From contig NZ_JANFQP010000002.1 of assembly GCF_024436175.1 (NCBI RefSeq), forward strand, positions 434,001 through 498,000: a DNA stretch of 64,000 nucleotides, in the 5' to 3' direction. The notes beneath the pieces were generated by a model, which was not told where the DNA came from, ran no database searches, and saw only the letters and a program-made list of their open reading frames with translations. This DNA comes from Kaistella montana. Lineage in GTDB: Bacteria > Bacteroidota > Bacteroidia > Flavobacteriales > Weeksellaceae. Positions 25,304-34,193 of the stretch are shown piece by piece. Both the position numbers and the translations under genes were made by a program. Positions within the stretch are counted from its first letter, which is position 1. Every line of letters starts with the position of its first letter.

Positions 25304-26529
25304 AGTGGACCGAAGGCATAGACAAAACCAGTATATTTCTTTATCTCGCTATTTCTTTTTTTGCAGTAGCAAATATCTATAGTGTGGATGAGGGTTTAGG
25401 GAAAAAACAACTTATTTTCCTCTGCATCTCTATTTTCGTTGGATTCATCATTTTCATGATGAGAACCAAGTTTTTCGAAAACTTCGCAAGCATTATATAT
25501 GTTGTCGGGGTGCTTCTGCTTATAGGGCTTTTCCCATTTGGAACTGAAATTTTAGGACAAAGAAACTGGTACAAATTCGGAGGCGTTACCATGCAACCGG
25601 TGGAATTTGCCAAAATCGGTGTTGCGCTAATGCTTGCCAATTATGTTTCCGGGCCAGATTTTAACTTAAAAAATCGCAAATCGCTGCTCACCACACTTGC
25701 CATTATCGGCGTTCCTGGAATCGTTGTACTTGCCATTCCGGATGTGGGTTCGTTGTTGGTATTTACAGCTTTTTTTATCGCGCTTTTCCGCGAAGGACTT
25801 AGCGGTTGGGTATTCGGTGTAGGAGGAATTTTAGCGGCAGTTTTCTTGGTCGCTTTGGCGGTAGATCCTCTTTACGTAATTATCGGAATCGCGGTAATTT
25901 ACGGATTAGTTATTTTGCTTAATAACCATAGAATCCATTGGAATGTAATATCAATTTCAGGCTTCGTTGCGTCATTCTTTTTTCTTTGTGGAATTGCATT
26001 TGGAACCCCAAAAATTTTAGAAAAAATGCCAAAACACCAGCGTGAAAGAATTGAAGTTCTTTACAAGGGAGAAAAGGCTTTCCGCGACACTTCCGGTTAT
26101 AATCTTTTATACTCTAAAACAGCCATTGGTTCCGGCGGATTTTTCGGAAAAGGCTACAAAGAAGGCTCTGTAACCCAAGGAAAATTTGTTCCAGAACAAG
26201 AAACCGATTATATTTTCTGTACCGTTGGCGAAGAATGGGGCTTTTTCGGAGCATCCATGCTCATCATTTTCTACGCAGTATTTATTGGCCGGATTTACTA
26301 CCTCTCTGAAAAGCAGAAATCGGCATTTAACCGAGTTTTTGGGTATTCTTTTGCATCCATTCTGCTCATGCACTTTGCGATTAATCTAGGAATGGTAATG
26401 GGCTTATTTCCTACCGTGGGGATTCCTTTGCCATTCTTCAGTTATGGAGGAAGTTCGCTTTTGGCATTCTCCATCATGACTTTCATTTTCTTTAAACTGA
26501 ATTATACCGACAGAAATAGCTTGGTATAA
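25300..26529 (+). CDS. rodA: Peptidoglycan polymerase RodA (SEDS family), 409 aa
   Basis: RodA is the glycosyltransferase partner of PBP2. About ten membrane segments are seen, with the SEDS signature QRNWYKFGGVTMQPVEFAKI near 86-105, which contains the catalytic-pocket region, the periplasmic loop QTEDYIF-like EQETDYIFCTVGEEWGFFG near 297-315 and the C-terminal VGIPLPFFSYGGSS near 376-389. Length is normal. Last gene of the operon; a 600-base non-coding stretch follows. Confidence 0.95.
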   Translation: MKWTEGIDKTSIFLYLAISFFAVANIYSVDEGLGKKQLIFLCISIFVGFIIFMMRTKFFENFASIIYVVGVLLLIGLFPFGTEILGQRNWYKFGGVTMQPVEFAKIGVALMLANYVSGPDFNLKNRKSLLTTLAIIGVPGIVVLAIPDVGSLLVFTAFFIALFREGLSGWVFGVGGILAAVFLVALAVDPLYVIIGIAVIYGLVILLNNHRIHWNVISISGFVASFFFLCGIAFGTPKILEKMPKHQRERIEVLYKGEKAFRDTSGYNLLYSKTAIGSGGFFGKGYKEGSVTQGKFVPEQETDYIFCTVGEEWGFFGASMLIIFYAVFIGRIYYLSEKQKSAFNRVFGYSFASILLMHFAINLGMVMGLFPTVGIPLPFFSYGGSSLLAFSIMTFIFFKLNYTDRNSLV

Positions 26530-27082
26530 AAAAATCTAATCCTGGATCAACACCTAAACTTGGGAACCTAACAAAACGATTTGATCATCGGAAAAGAAAT
26601 AATGGTTTGTCCCACACAATGCGCTCTTCTCATCTGAAACTTTTGATATTTACATTGAAGGATTCAGTAGCACCTTTATAATCATTCATTGCAACTAAGA
26701 AACATTACTTTTTTCTAAGTGTAGAACTCGAAGTCAGTTCTAATTAGTTGGGATTTTTTTGTGATTCCTCTTAAATCCCACTGAATTAATACCCACTTTA
26801 GCTTCATAGAAACCATATCTTTCCTTAAGGTTAAATCCCAGTATAATACAATGAAAATTAATTTTAAATACATAGTTAAGAATATAAAATATAGACTTTA
26901 TATGGACTTTATATGGACTTACTATGAATAATCAATGGAGATATCCTTAATTTACTTTACTTGACTCTTACTAAAATAAGGATTGACTTGCAAAGGTTAC
27001 CAGTTTTAGAATTAAGTATTCTTACTTTCTTTTCTTAGCTTGGAAACTGAACTCTCTTCACTTTTTCCAGAGGTTTCAAATA
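26530..27082. other. Long non-coding stretch after rodA
   Basis: No open frame of meaningful length is seen on either strand. It contains a tandem 11-bp repeat (26894-26926) and an imperfect inverted pair built on TTGGGATTT and AAATCCCA near 26750-26780, but no clear terminator for rodA or recognisable RNA. It may be decayed coding sequence or a regulatory leader; nothing here decides. Confidence 0.5.
26894..26926 (+). repeat. Three tandem 11-bp units
   Basis: GACTTTATATG at 26894-26904 and 26905-26915 is followed by the variant GACTTACTATG at 26916-26926. It is a short tandem repeat in non-coding DNA. Confidence 0.8.
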
Positions 27083-27115
27083 AAAAAAGCTGCCTTTTGA
27101 TGAGGCAGCTTTTTT
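27083..27115. terminator. Terminator of the NlpC/P60 gene
   Basis: AAAAAAGCTGCCT (27083-27095) and AGGCAGCTTTTTT (27103-27115) form a perfect 13-bp stem with a 7-base loop. Symmetric tails let it work on both strands; it lies 18 bases past the minus-strand stop at 27133. Confidence 0.85.
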
Positions 27116-27132
27116 AAATCAATTATTTATTT

Positions 27133-27819
27133 TTAGTTATTTGCGAAGTTATTGAAAGATTCCATTGAAATAATTCGTTTCGCAAATCTGAATTTGGGAC
27201 CCCAATAAGAATCATTAAGTGAAGAAATCATCACTCCTTTGGAAGTTGCGGCATGAATAAACCTTACTTCTCCATCAGCGGAAACTTCTTCTACAATTCC
27301 TACATGAGAAATTCTACCCCCACCTTGGTGAGAAAAGAATACCAAATCACCTTTCTGAAGTTGGTCTTTCTCAATTTTTTCACCTTCTTGAGCTTGAGAA
27401 GCTGCCACACGTGGCAAGTTAACTCCAGTTGCTGCTCCGAAAACGGATAAAACGAAAGCTGAGCAATCAATCCCTCTTCTGGTCATTCCTCCGAATCGGT
27501 AAGGAGTTCCAAGATAAGTTTGTGCTTCTGCTAATAGATCGTCAATTTTTTTGGTGAATTTTACTGTCTTTGCAATTTCTTCGTTTCTTAAAGTAGCTTC
27601 TAAAGCCTTTGCAGCTGCTAGATTCTCATCTTTAAAATTTCTAAGTAATTGTGCTTTTGCAGTTTCTAATTTTTTATTATCGATTGATGCAAGTTTGGCA
27701 TCTGATTTGTAAGCATTAATTTGTGTTGCGGGTGATGAAACAACGTAGTTGCTTACACAAGACTGCATTGAAAATGTAGCAGTTACAGCAACTAGATAAA
27801 ACAGAACTCTTTTCTTCAT
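27133..27819 (-). CDS. NlpC/P60 (C40) cell-wall hydrolase lipoprotein, 228 aa
   Basis: The signal peptide ends in a lipobox (FSMQSC, Cys21), so it is a lipoprotein. A helical linker (residues about 35-90) leads to an NlpC/P60 domain with catalytic Cys119 in GIDCSAF, the His in SHVGIVEE near 169 and the third polar residue in FIHAATSKG near 191. Such enzymes cut the gamma-D-Glu-diaminopimelate bond in stem peptides. It has its own -7 box and terminator and lies near the elongasome operon, though on the other strand. Confidence 0.93.
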   Translation of the reverse strand: MKKRVLFYLVAVTATFSMQSCVSNYVVSSPATQINAYKSDAKLASIDNKKLETAKAQLLRNFKDENLAAAKALEATLRNEEIAKTVKFTKKIDDLLAEAQTYLGTPYRFGGMTRRGIDCSAFVLSVFGAATGVNLPRVAASQAQEGEKIEKDQLQKGDLVFFSHQGGGRISHVGIVEEVSADGEVRFIHAATSKGVMISSLNDSYWGPKFRFAKRIISMESFNNFANN

Positions 27820-27871
27820 ATATATTTGATTATCTGTGTTAAAGTTGTAATATTTCTTTTTAAAAGCAAAG

Positions 27872-27879
27872 CAAAAATA
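27872..27879 (-). promoter_or_regulatory. -7 box TATTTTTG of the NlpC/P60 gene
   Basis: An exact TAnnTTTG match on the minus strand, with a leader of about 50 bases to the ATG at 27819. Confidence 0.45.
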
Positions 27880-27971
27880 GGTATTCGAGTTTTAAAGAGG
27901 GTGAAAACACCTTTTTCTAAAAGCCACTTTAACACATTTTAACATTTTTATTGCTTATGTTAAAGCAAAAC

Positions 27972-28007
27972 AAACCACAATCCCCCTATTTAGGAGGTTG
28001 TGGTTTT
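27972..28007. terminator. Orphan hairpin with T-tract
   Basis: AAACCACAA (27972-27980) pairs with TTGTGGTTT (27998-28006), with an inner CCT/AGG extension and a T-rich tail on the plus strand. It lies between two minus-strand genes that already have their own terminator and promoter, so it belongs to no known transcript; it may end a small unannotated RNA. Confidence 0.5.
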
Positions 28008-28093
28008 ATTTTTATTAAGATTTGTTAACATTTATATATGTCATCTATTCTCATTATAACTTCGCTCTATAATTGATGAAAAAAAAACAAAAA

Positions 28094-28116
28094 AACCCTG
28101 AAAGAAATTCAGGGTT
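28094..28116 (-). terminator. Terminator of glutamine synthetase
   Basis: AACCCTGAA (28094-28102) pairs with TTCAGGGTT (28108-28116); on the minus strand a long T-rich tail follows. It lies 26 bases past the stop at 28142. Confidence 0.85.
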
Positions 28117-28141
28117 CTTAATAATGATTTTTGGGTAAATA

Positions 28142-30343
28142 TTATCTTGTAAATAATAATTCGCGGTATTTGGTCATTGGCCAAAGTTCGTCATCAACCA
28201 CCATTTCCAAAGCATCAGATGCTTCACGGATCTTATCAAATAATGGTTTTACGTCATTGCAAAATGCCTCTGCTACTTTCTGAGAGTTTGCAGCTTTTTT
28301 CGCGGTTGCAATGGCTTCTAATAACTTATCTGCTTCCACTTTGATTACGGAAACATAGCCGGAAATTTCAGAGATCATGTTCATTTGTTCTTTCGCAAGA
28401 TTTTTAAATTCTTTTTCTCCGAAAATTTCTTTTAAACCTTTCACATTTTCGATAAGTCTGTTTTGATAATTCAGTGCACAAGGGATGATGTGGTTTCTGG
28501 CAATATCCGCTAAAACCGTTGCTTCGATGGAAATTACCGTAGAATATTTTTCTAATTTAATTTCATTTCTCGCTTCAAGTTCGCGGTGCGTATAAATTCC
28601 GAGTTCTTCGTAAAGCGCAACAAATTTCTTGTCAAGCTCCTTTTTCAGAGCTTCCGGAGTGGTTTTCAAGTTGTTCAAACCTCTTTTCTTAGCCTCTTTC
28701 GCCCAATCTTCAGAATATCCATCTCCTTCAAACATGATGTTTTTAGATTCTTTGATGTATTCTCTTAAAACATTAAAGATCGCCTCATCCTTTTTAAGGT
28801 TTTTAGATTCGATAAGCGCATCCACTTCTTTTTTGAAGTTTTGCAATTGCTTAGCAACAATGGCGTTCATTACAGTCATTACTTCTGCACAATTGGCAGA
28901 TGAACCTACCGCTCTGATCTCGAATTTGTTTCCGGTGAAAGCGAAAGGCGAAGTTCTGTTTCGATCGGTATTATCCAACAAGATTTCAGGAATTTTACCA
29001 ACAACGTTTAATTTAAGCTCGGTTTTCTCTTCTGGAGATAATTTTCCGTCAGTTACTTTTTCCAATTCTTCCAAAACATTGAACAATTGGCTTCCGATAA
29101 ACGCAGAAATAATTGCCGGTGGCGCTTCGTTGGCTCCCAAACGGTGATCGTTGCTTGCCGAAGCAATACTTACTCTTAAAAGGTCCGCATAATCGTGAAC
29201 GGCTTTCAAAGTATTCACAAAGAATGTAAGGAACTGAAGGTTCTTTTTAGGATTTTTACCTGGACTCAACAAATTCTCACCAGTATCGGTTGCCAAACTC
29301 CAGTTGTTGTGTTTTCCGCTTCCGTTCACACCTGCAAAAGGTTTTTCGTGGAACAAAATATGGAAGTGGTGTTTGTGAGCAACTCTCGCCATAATATCCA
29401 TTAATAATGAATTATGATCTACGGCAACGTTAGCTTCTTCAAACATCGGAGCAAGTTCGAATTGGTTTGGAGCTACTTCATTGTGACGGGTGGTCACTGG
29501 AATTCCCAGTTTCATACACTCAATTTCCAATTCTTTCATGAAGTTCATTACTCTTGTTGGAATTGATCCGAAATAATGATCATCAAGCTGTTGTCCTTTT
29601 GCTGGTGAATGTCCAAGAAGGGTTTTCCCAGTAATCACCAAATCAGGACGAGATTGGTACAATGCAGAGTCAACCAAAAAGTATTCTTGTTCCCAACCTA
29701 ATGTTGGAATTACTTTGGTTACATTTTTATCAAAATAAGATTTGCAAACATCTGTTGCAGCTTCATCTACTGCGTGTAAAGCTCTTAAAAGCGGCGCTTT
29801 ATAATCTAAAGTTTCTCCTGTATATGAAATAAAAATAGAAGGAATACACAAAGTAGTTCCCACGATAAAAGCCGGCGAAGTAGGATCCCAAGCGGTATAT
29901 CCTCTAGCTTCGAAGGTATTTCGAATTCCACCATTAGGGAATGAGGAAGCATCTGGCTCTTGTTGAATAAGCATTCCACCGGAGAATCTTTCAATTGCTC
30001 GGTCGCTTTCGAATGGAGTGAAAAAAGAATCGTGCTTTTCCGCAGTAGAACCTGTCAATGGCTGAAACCAATGCGTGTAGTGAGTCACTCCTTTGCTTAG
30101 TGCCCAATCTTTCATTGCTACAGCAATTTGATCAGCAACATCACGTTGGATTTTGGTTCCTCTTTTTATTGCACTTTGGATGGATGTAAATGCTTCTTTG
30201 GTTAAATATTCTCTCATAGTTTCTTCCGAGAACACATTTTGACAGAACAATTCCGACAGTTTTGCCGGTACTGTAACCGCATTATCCTTTCTATAGTCTT
30301 TGAAAGACAACATTTCTAAAGCCTTAAATCTTAATGATGACAT
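28142..30343 (-). CDS. glnN: Glutamine synthetase type III, 733 aa
   Basis: The enzyme makes glutamine from glutamate, ammonia and ATP. The size (about 730 aa against 470 for type I) and the motifs mark the GSIII class of Bacteroidota and cyanobacteria: the N-terminal HYTHWFQPLTG near 76-86, GWEQEYFLVD near 219-228, TRHNEVAPNQFELAPMFEEA near 284-303, GSGKHNNWSLAT near 344 and DHRLGANEAPPAII near 400. A C-terminal helical extension (about 590-733) is typical of the class. GSIII is a dodecamer and is not known to be adenylylated like type I. It is divergent from the DUF6909-like gene. Confidence 0.95.
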   Translation of the reverse strand: MSSLRFKALEMLSFKDYRKDNAVTVPAKLSELFCQNVFSEETMREYLTKEAFTSIQSAIKRGTKIQRDVADQIAVAMKDWALSKGVTHYTHWFQPLTGSTAEKHDSFFTPFESDRAIERFSGGMLIQQEPDASSFPNGGIRNTFEARGYTAWDPTSPAFIVGTTLCIPSIFISYTGETLDYKAPLLRALHAVDEAATDVCKSYFDKNVTKVIPTLGWEQEYFLVDSALYQSRPDLVITGKTLLGHSPAKGQQLDDHYFGSIPTRVMNFMKELEIECMKLGIPVTTRHNEVAPNQFELAPMFEEANVAVDHNSLLMDIMARVAHKHHFHILFHEKPFAGVNGSGKHNNWSLATDTGENLLSPGKNPKKNLQFLTFFVNTLKAVHDYADLLRVSIASASNDHRLGANEAPPAIISAFIGSQLFNVLEELEKVTDGKLSPEEKTELKLNVVGKIPEILLDNTDRNRTSPFAFTGNKFEIRAVGSSANCAEVMTVMNAIVAKQLQNFKKEVDALIESKNLKKDEAIFNVLREYIKESKNIMFEGDGYSEDWAKEAKKRGLNNLKTTPEALKKELDKKFVALYEELGIYTHRELEARNEIKLEKYSTVISIEATVLADIARNHIIPCALNYQNRLIENVKGLKEIFGEKEFKNLAKEQMNMISEISGYVSVIKVEADKLLEAIATAKKAANSQKVAEAFCNDVKPLFDKIREASDALEMVVDDELWPMTKYRELLFTR

Positions 30344-30366
30344 ATTTTGGTGAATTTTTTATGGGG

Positions 30367-30400
30367 CAAAATTACAAAAAAATCAAAAACAAAACACAAA
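30367..30400 (-). promoter_or_regulatory. Promoter of glutamine synthetase
   Basis: On the minus strand TTTG (30397-30400) is followed after 22 bases by TAATTTTG (30367-30374), near the Bacteroidota -33/-7 spacing. The ATG at 30343 is 23 bases beyond. Confidence 0.5.
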
Positions 30401-30524
30401 CCCTTGAAAATTTTAGGGGTGTTGAGAAAATTTTGCAATTTATATAGGATTTGCATTAACAAAATTTCATTTCCAATTAACACTATCTATAATTAGAGAA
30501 TATGGAAATTTGAGAGATATGTAT

Positions 30525-30532
30525 TATATTTG
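30525..30532 (+). promoter_or_regulatory. -7 box TATATTTG of the DUF6909-like gene
   Basis: An exact -7 match that overlaps the TTG at 30530; this excludes that TTG as start and supports ATG 30548, 15 bases after the box. Confidence 0.55.
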
Positions 30533-30547
30533 CCAAAAGATACACCT

Positions 30548-32233
30548 ATGGTAAATTCACGAGCTAGGGAAACTACAGAAGCAATTGAGCGACTCTATGT
30601 TTCAATGCGACACTTATTCTATCGCGGTTTTTTCAAACCTTCCGGGATCTCCGGTGAAAGTCTTCGGTCTCTACTAATGACCATCAACCCTGAAATTTAC
30701 GGAACAATGGGCGTTCCCAATAAAATTGAACTGGACGGACTTTTGTACGTACTCGATCGTCTTCCAGAAGGCATCGAAGAGTGTTCATTCATTCACCTTA
30801 CTTCCGACGAAGGATTCGAAAAAGGAAGCTTTGAGGTCATTGTTCCTAAGAAAAGACGAAGAAACTGTTACAGAATCGACCAGCATCAAATGAATATTGA
30901 GGTGCTTTTGGGACGATCTGAAATCTACGATATCCTTACTCACCTTACATTCTTGTATATAGAAGCCGACAAAATTAAAAACCTCGCTTTCATTTCCGAC
31001 GAAAACGACAAGCCGACACGCGCTTGGAAAATCATCGAAGAAGTAGCAAAAGGGGAGAAAAAATTCAGCAGAAAAGAAAAAGAAGTAGCGTTAATTCATC
31101 TTTCTTCACTTTTAGGAAGAACTTTCGACGAAACTTTAAATGCTTACAATAACTTCGGGGATGACAACAATCCGGATAGACTTTTCAAAATCATTTATCA
31201 TTTAGGAAACGAAAGTTTTAATGATTATAAAAAAATAAGAGAACGCGAAGTTCATTTCTCAGCAATCCTTCGTGAAAGAGTTGGTCACCACTTTTTCGGT
31301 GAAAAATGGGCCAACAAAGTGAAAGAAGTACTTGCTGAAAACAACCTTCAAATGCGTCCGCTTCACATCATCTCTGCCAATATGCATTCGGTGAAGAACA
31401 TGCTTTACGCCAACGATGCTGTAGGAAAAAAACCTACAAAAGAGGTCGATTTTAAGCTTTACGAAGAGATTTCCAATAAAAAAGTATTGCAAGAAAAAGT
31501 TCTTGAACATTCTCAAAAAGCAGGTTTAATTTACATTGACGACCAAAGCGGAAGCAATATCGATGTTCAAATTATCGATTTATCAAAAACCGACCTGAAA
31601 AACACTCCTTTTGCAGGCATCAAATTCGCAGGAGATGATGTGGTAATGGTTTTCGATTATGCATTCGGTGAACAAGCTTTCGAAGTGATGGACGAGCTTC
31701 TTCGCCCTTACGATTACAATGGCGAAATTTATACGATGAAGGTGAAATCCATCTCCATTATGGGTAAAGCCGGAATTTTGAAAGGTGGAAAAGGCGATAT
31801 CATGATCCCAACTTCCCACGTTTTCGAAGGAACTGCCGATAATTATCCGTTTGAAAATGCATTGAAACTTTCAGATTTTGAAGATGATGAATTGCAAGCA
31901 TTCGAAGGAGGAATGGTAACCGTACTCGGAACTTCGCTTCAGAACAAAGATATTTTACGCTATTTCATGGATACTTCCTGGAAAGCCATCGGACTGGAAA
32001 TGGAAGGCGCACACTATCAAAAAGCTATACAAGTTGCCTCGAAAATCCGTCATCATATTTCGGAAGATTTGTTTGTAATGTACGCTTATTACGCATCCGA
32101 TAATCCTTTGGAAACCGGATCTACCCTTTCTTCAGGAGGATTAGGATTAACCGGAGTGAAGCCAACATATTTAATTACTTTTAGAATTTTAGAGAAAATT
32201 TTGGCAAGCGCTAAAACCGAAGCTAAAAAATAA
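30548..32233 (+). CDS. DUF6909-like protein with C-terminal nucleoside-phosphorylase-like half, 561 aa
   Basis: The protein is conserved in Flavobacteria as an uncharacterised family (I recall it as DUF6909). The N-terminal half (about 1-250) is helical and unlike anything I recognise. The C-terminal half reads like a PNP/MTAN family member: a strand-turn KSISIMGKAGILKGGKGDIM near 399-418, IPTSHVFEGTADNYPFENAL near 419-438, matching the GD-IPT-x-EGT-x-Y-P pattern of purine nucleoside phosphorylases, and GLEMEGAHYQKAI near 482, matching the V-x-M-E-x-A nucleoside-binding motif. A catalytic role is inference. No signal peptide or membrane segment. Monocistronic with its own promoter and terminator, divergent from glutamine synthetase. 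Confidence 0.75.
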   Translation: MVNSRARETTEAIERLYVSMRHLFYRGFFKPSGISGESLRSLLMTINPEIYGTMGVPNKIELDGLLYVLDRLPEGIEECSFIHLTSDEGFEKGSFEVIVPKKRRRNCYRIDQHQMNIEVLLGRSEIYDILTHLTFLYIEADKIKNLAFISDENDKPTRAWKIIEEVAKGEKKFSRKEKEVALIHLSSLLGRTFDETLNAYNNFGDDNNPDRLFKIIYHLGNESFNDYKKIREREVHFSAILRERVGHHFFGEKWANKVKEVLAENNLQMRPLHIISANMHSVKNMLYANDAVGKKPTKEVDFKLYEEISNKKVLQEKVLEHSQKAGLIYIDDQSGSNIDVQIIDLSKTDLKNTPFAGIKFAGDDVVMVFDYAFGEQAFEVMDELLRPYDYNGEIYTMKVKSISIMGKAGILKGGKGDIMIPTSHVFEGTADNYPFENALKLSDFEDDELQAFEGGMVTVLGTSLQNKDILRYFMDTSWKAIGLEMEGAHYQKAIQVASKIRHHISEDLFVMYAYYASDNPLETGSTLSSGGLGLTGVKPTYLITFRILEKILASAKTEAKK

Positions 32234-32252
32234 AACAATTCTAAAATCATAC

Positions 32253-32289
32253 AACCCTTTCATCCTATCACGCGATGAAGGGGTTTTTT
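32253..32289 (+). terminator. Terminator of the DUF6909-like gene
   Basis: AACCCTTTCATC (32253-32264) pairs with GATGAAGGGGTT (32274-32285), one G-T pair, followed by a T-run. The ATG of the longer frame at 32275 lies within its 3' arm, which argues for the later start of the next gene. Confidence 0.85.
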
Positions 32290-32331
32290 ATTAAAAATTC
32301 TTATCTTTCCGTTTCAAAAAAATTTTTAAAA

Positions 32332-34176
32332 ATGAAAATGCGATTCTTTTTTCTTTTCTCCCTTTTCTTTTCTCTCTTTTCTGCTCAACAAAGTCCTTAT
32401 TATCAGCAATATGCCAAATACAAAATGGATATTGATGTCGATGCGCAGAATTTTACTTACCAAGGAAAACAAACTTTAACTTACACCAATAATTCGCCCG
32501 AGGAATTGAAAGTGGTTTACTTTCATTTGTATTGGAACGCTTTCAAACCGGGTTCTATAATGGATCAAAGAGTTGCAAACCAGGGAAAAAACGGAGATTC
32601 CAGATTACAGATCAACGGAGTTTCAAGGTTGGCTTCGATTCCGAAAGAGGAAGAAGGCGCCCAAAATATTCATTTCGTTAAACAAAATGGAAAGGATTTG
32701 AGATTTGAAATTCAGGAATCCATCATGAAAGTGGAACTGAACACCCCGATAAAACCCAATTCTTCTACCACTTTCACTATGGAGTGGGACGCGAATATTC
32801 CACAGCAAATCAGACGTTCAGGAAGAAATAACCGCGAAGGAATCGACATGACAATGACGCAATGGTATCCGAAAATCGCAGAATACGACTACGATGGTTG
32901 GGCAACTTTTGATTATGTTGGTCGGGAATTCCACGCTCCTTTTTCAGATTATGAAGTGAATATTAAAATAGATAAAGACTACGTCATCGGCGCCGGCGGA
33001 AACCTGGAAAACCCAATGGAAGTGAAAGGTTATGAAGCCAATTCAGCCATAAAAACAGATGATAAAAACAAAGCAACATGGAAATGGACTGCTAAAAACA
33101 TTCTCGATTTTGCTTGGGCTGCAGATAGAGATTACACCGTGGAAAACTTTACCGTTCTTGATGGACCAAAAGTTTTTTATGTGTATCAAAAATCTGAAAA
33201 AACAAAACTTTGGGAAGAATCTAAACCTTATATCATCAAATTTTTCCAATTGATGAATGCAGCGTATGGAAGATATACTTACCCGACTTACACTTTCATC
33301 CAAGGTGGCGACGGCGGAATGGAATATGGCATGTGTACGATGATATTGGGCAACGCAACGTCTTTGGAAGGATTGGTTGGATTGATGGTTCACGAAGGTG
33401 GCCACTCATGGAATCAGCAAATTATGGCTTATAATGAAAGCGTGAGACCATGGATGGATGAAGGCTTCACGAGTTATTACGAAAGTTATGTAATGCACCA
33501 ACTTTTCCCACCAGAAAAACCTATAGCCAATCCGTTTGCAGGAAGTTTGAATTCCTATAGAAACTTCGTGAAAAGAGGAATCGAAGAGCCTGCTGTTTGG
33601 TTGGGAGATCATCATGACAACGGTTCTGCGTATTCTTTTGCTTCTTATGTGAAAGGTGAACTTTTCTTGGTACAATTGGGATACATCATGGGAGAGCAAA
33701 ATTTATCTACCATCATGAAAGAGTTCTATCAAACTTGGAAATTAAAACACCCTACTGATAGAGATTTAATGCATATTGCGCAAAAAGTATCGGGAATGGA
33801 TTTGAAATGGTTCCAAAATTATTGGATCAATACCACCAAAACAATCGATTATAGCGTGAAAAATGTGAAATATGAAGCCAATTCGACTACGATTACCTTA
33901 GAAAATAAAGGAACCATTCCGATGCCGATTGATTTTTCTGTTTTAACGAAAGATAAAAAAGTGGTTAATTATCAAATCCCACTCAATATGACTCACGTTT
34001 GGAAAACGAAAGATATTTATGGCAATTTTGAAACCTTAAATTACTGGCCATGGACACAGAAAGAATACACTTTCACAATTCCTTTCAGTAAATCGCAAAT
34101 TTCCGCTTTGGGAATTGATTTTTCCGGAAGATTGGCCGATGTGAACATGGAGGATAACCTGGTAGAAGTAAAGTAA
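32332..34176 (+). CDS. M1 family metallopeptidase (aminopeptidase-like), 614 aa
   Basis: A signal peptide (MKMRFFFLFSLFFSLFSAQ) directs it out of the cytoplasm. The N-terminal beta saddle is followed by the zinc site HEGGH near residue 354 and the third ligand Glu in WMDEGFTSYYES, 18 residues on, the gluzincin spacing of M1 enzymes. The exopeptidase motif before HExxH reads GGMEYG (GxMEN variant with Gly-Gly-Met-Glu-Tyr), so the fourth position is changed but Glu is kept. The earlier ATG at 32275 sits in a terminator and is rejected. Lacking a T9SS C-terminal domain, it is probably periplasmic. coaX follows 17 bases later. Confidence 0.88.
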   Translation: MKMRFFFLFSLFFSLFSAQQSPYYQQYAKYKMDIDVDAQNFTYQGKQTLTYTNNSPEELKVVYFHLYWNAFKPGSIMDQRVANQGKNGDSRLQINGVSRLASIPKEEEGAQNIHFVKQNGKDLRFEIQESIMKVELNTPIKPNSSTTFTMEWDANIPQQIRRSGRNNREGIDMTMTQWYPKIAEYDYDGWATFDYVGREFHAPFSDYEVNIKIDKDYVIGAGGNLENPMEVKGYEANSAIKTDDKNKATWKWTAKNILDFAWAADRDYTVENFTVLDGPKVFYVYQKSEKTKLWEESKPYIIKFFQLMNAAYGRYTYPTYTFIQGGDGGMEYGMCTMILGNATSLEGLVGLMVHEGGHSWNQQIMAYNESVRPWMDEGFTSYYESYVMHQLFPPEKPIANPFAGSLNSYRNFVKRGIEEPAVWLGDHHDNGSAYSFASYVKGELFLVQLGYIMGEQNLSTIMKEFYQTWKLKHPTDRDLMHIAQKVSGMDLKWFQNYWINTTKTIDYSVKNVKYEANSTTITLENKGTIPMPIDFSVLTKDKKVVNYQIPLNMTHVWKTKDIYGNFETLNYWPWTQKEYTFTIPFSKSQISALGIDFSGRLADVNMEDNLVEVK

Positions 34177-34193
34177 TCTCAAGCTTTAATCAA

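Noticed and set aside
30530-30547. TTG start of the DUF6909-like gene
   Set aside because: The TTG is part of the -7 box; ATG 30548 is downstream of it.
32275-32331. Earlier ATG for the M1 peptidase
   Set aside because: It lies in the 3' arm of the upstream terminator and would bury the signal peptide.
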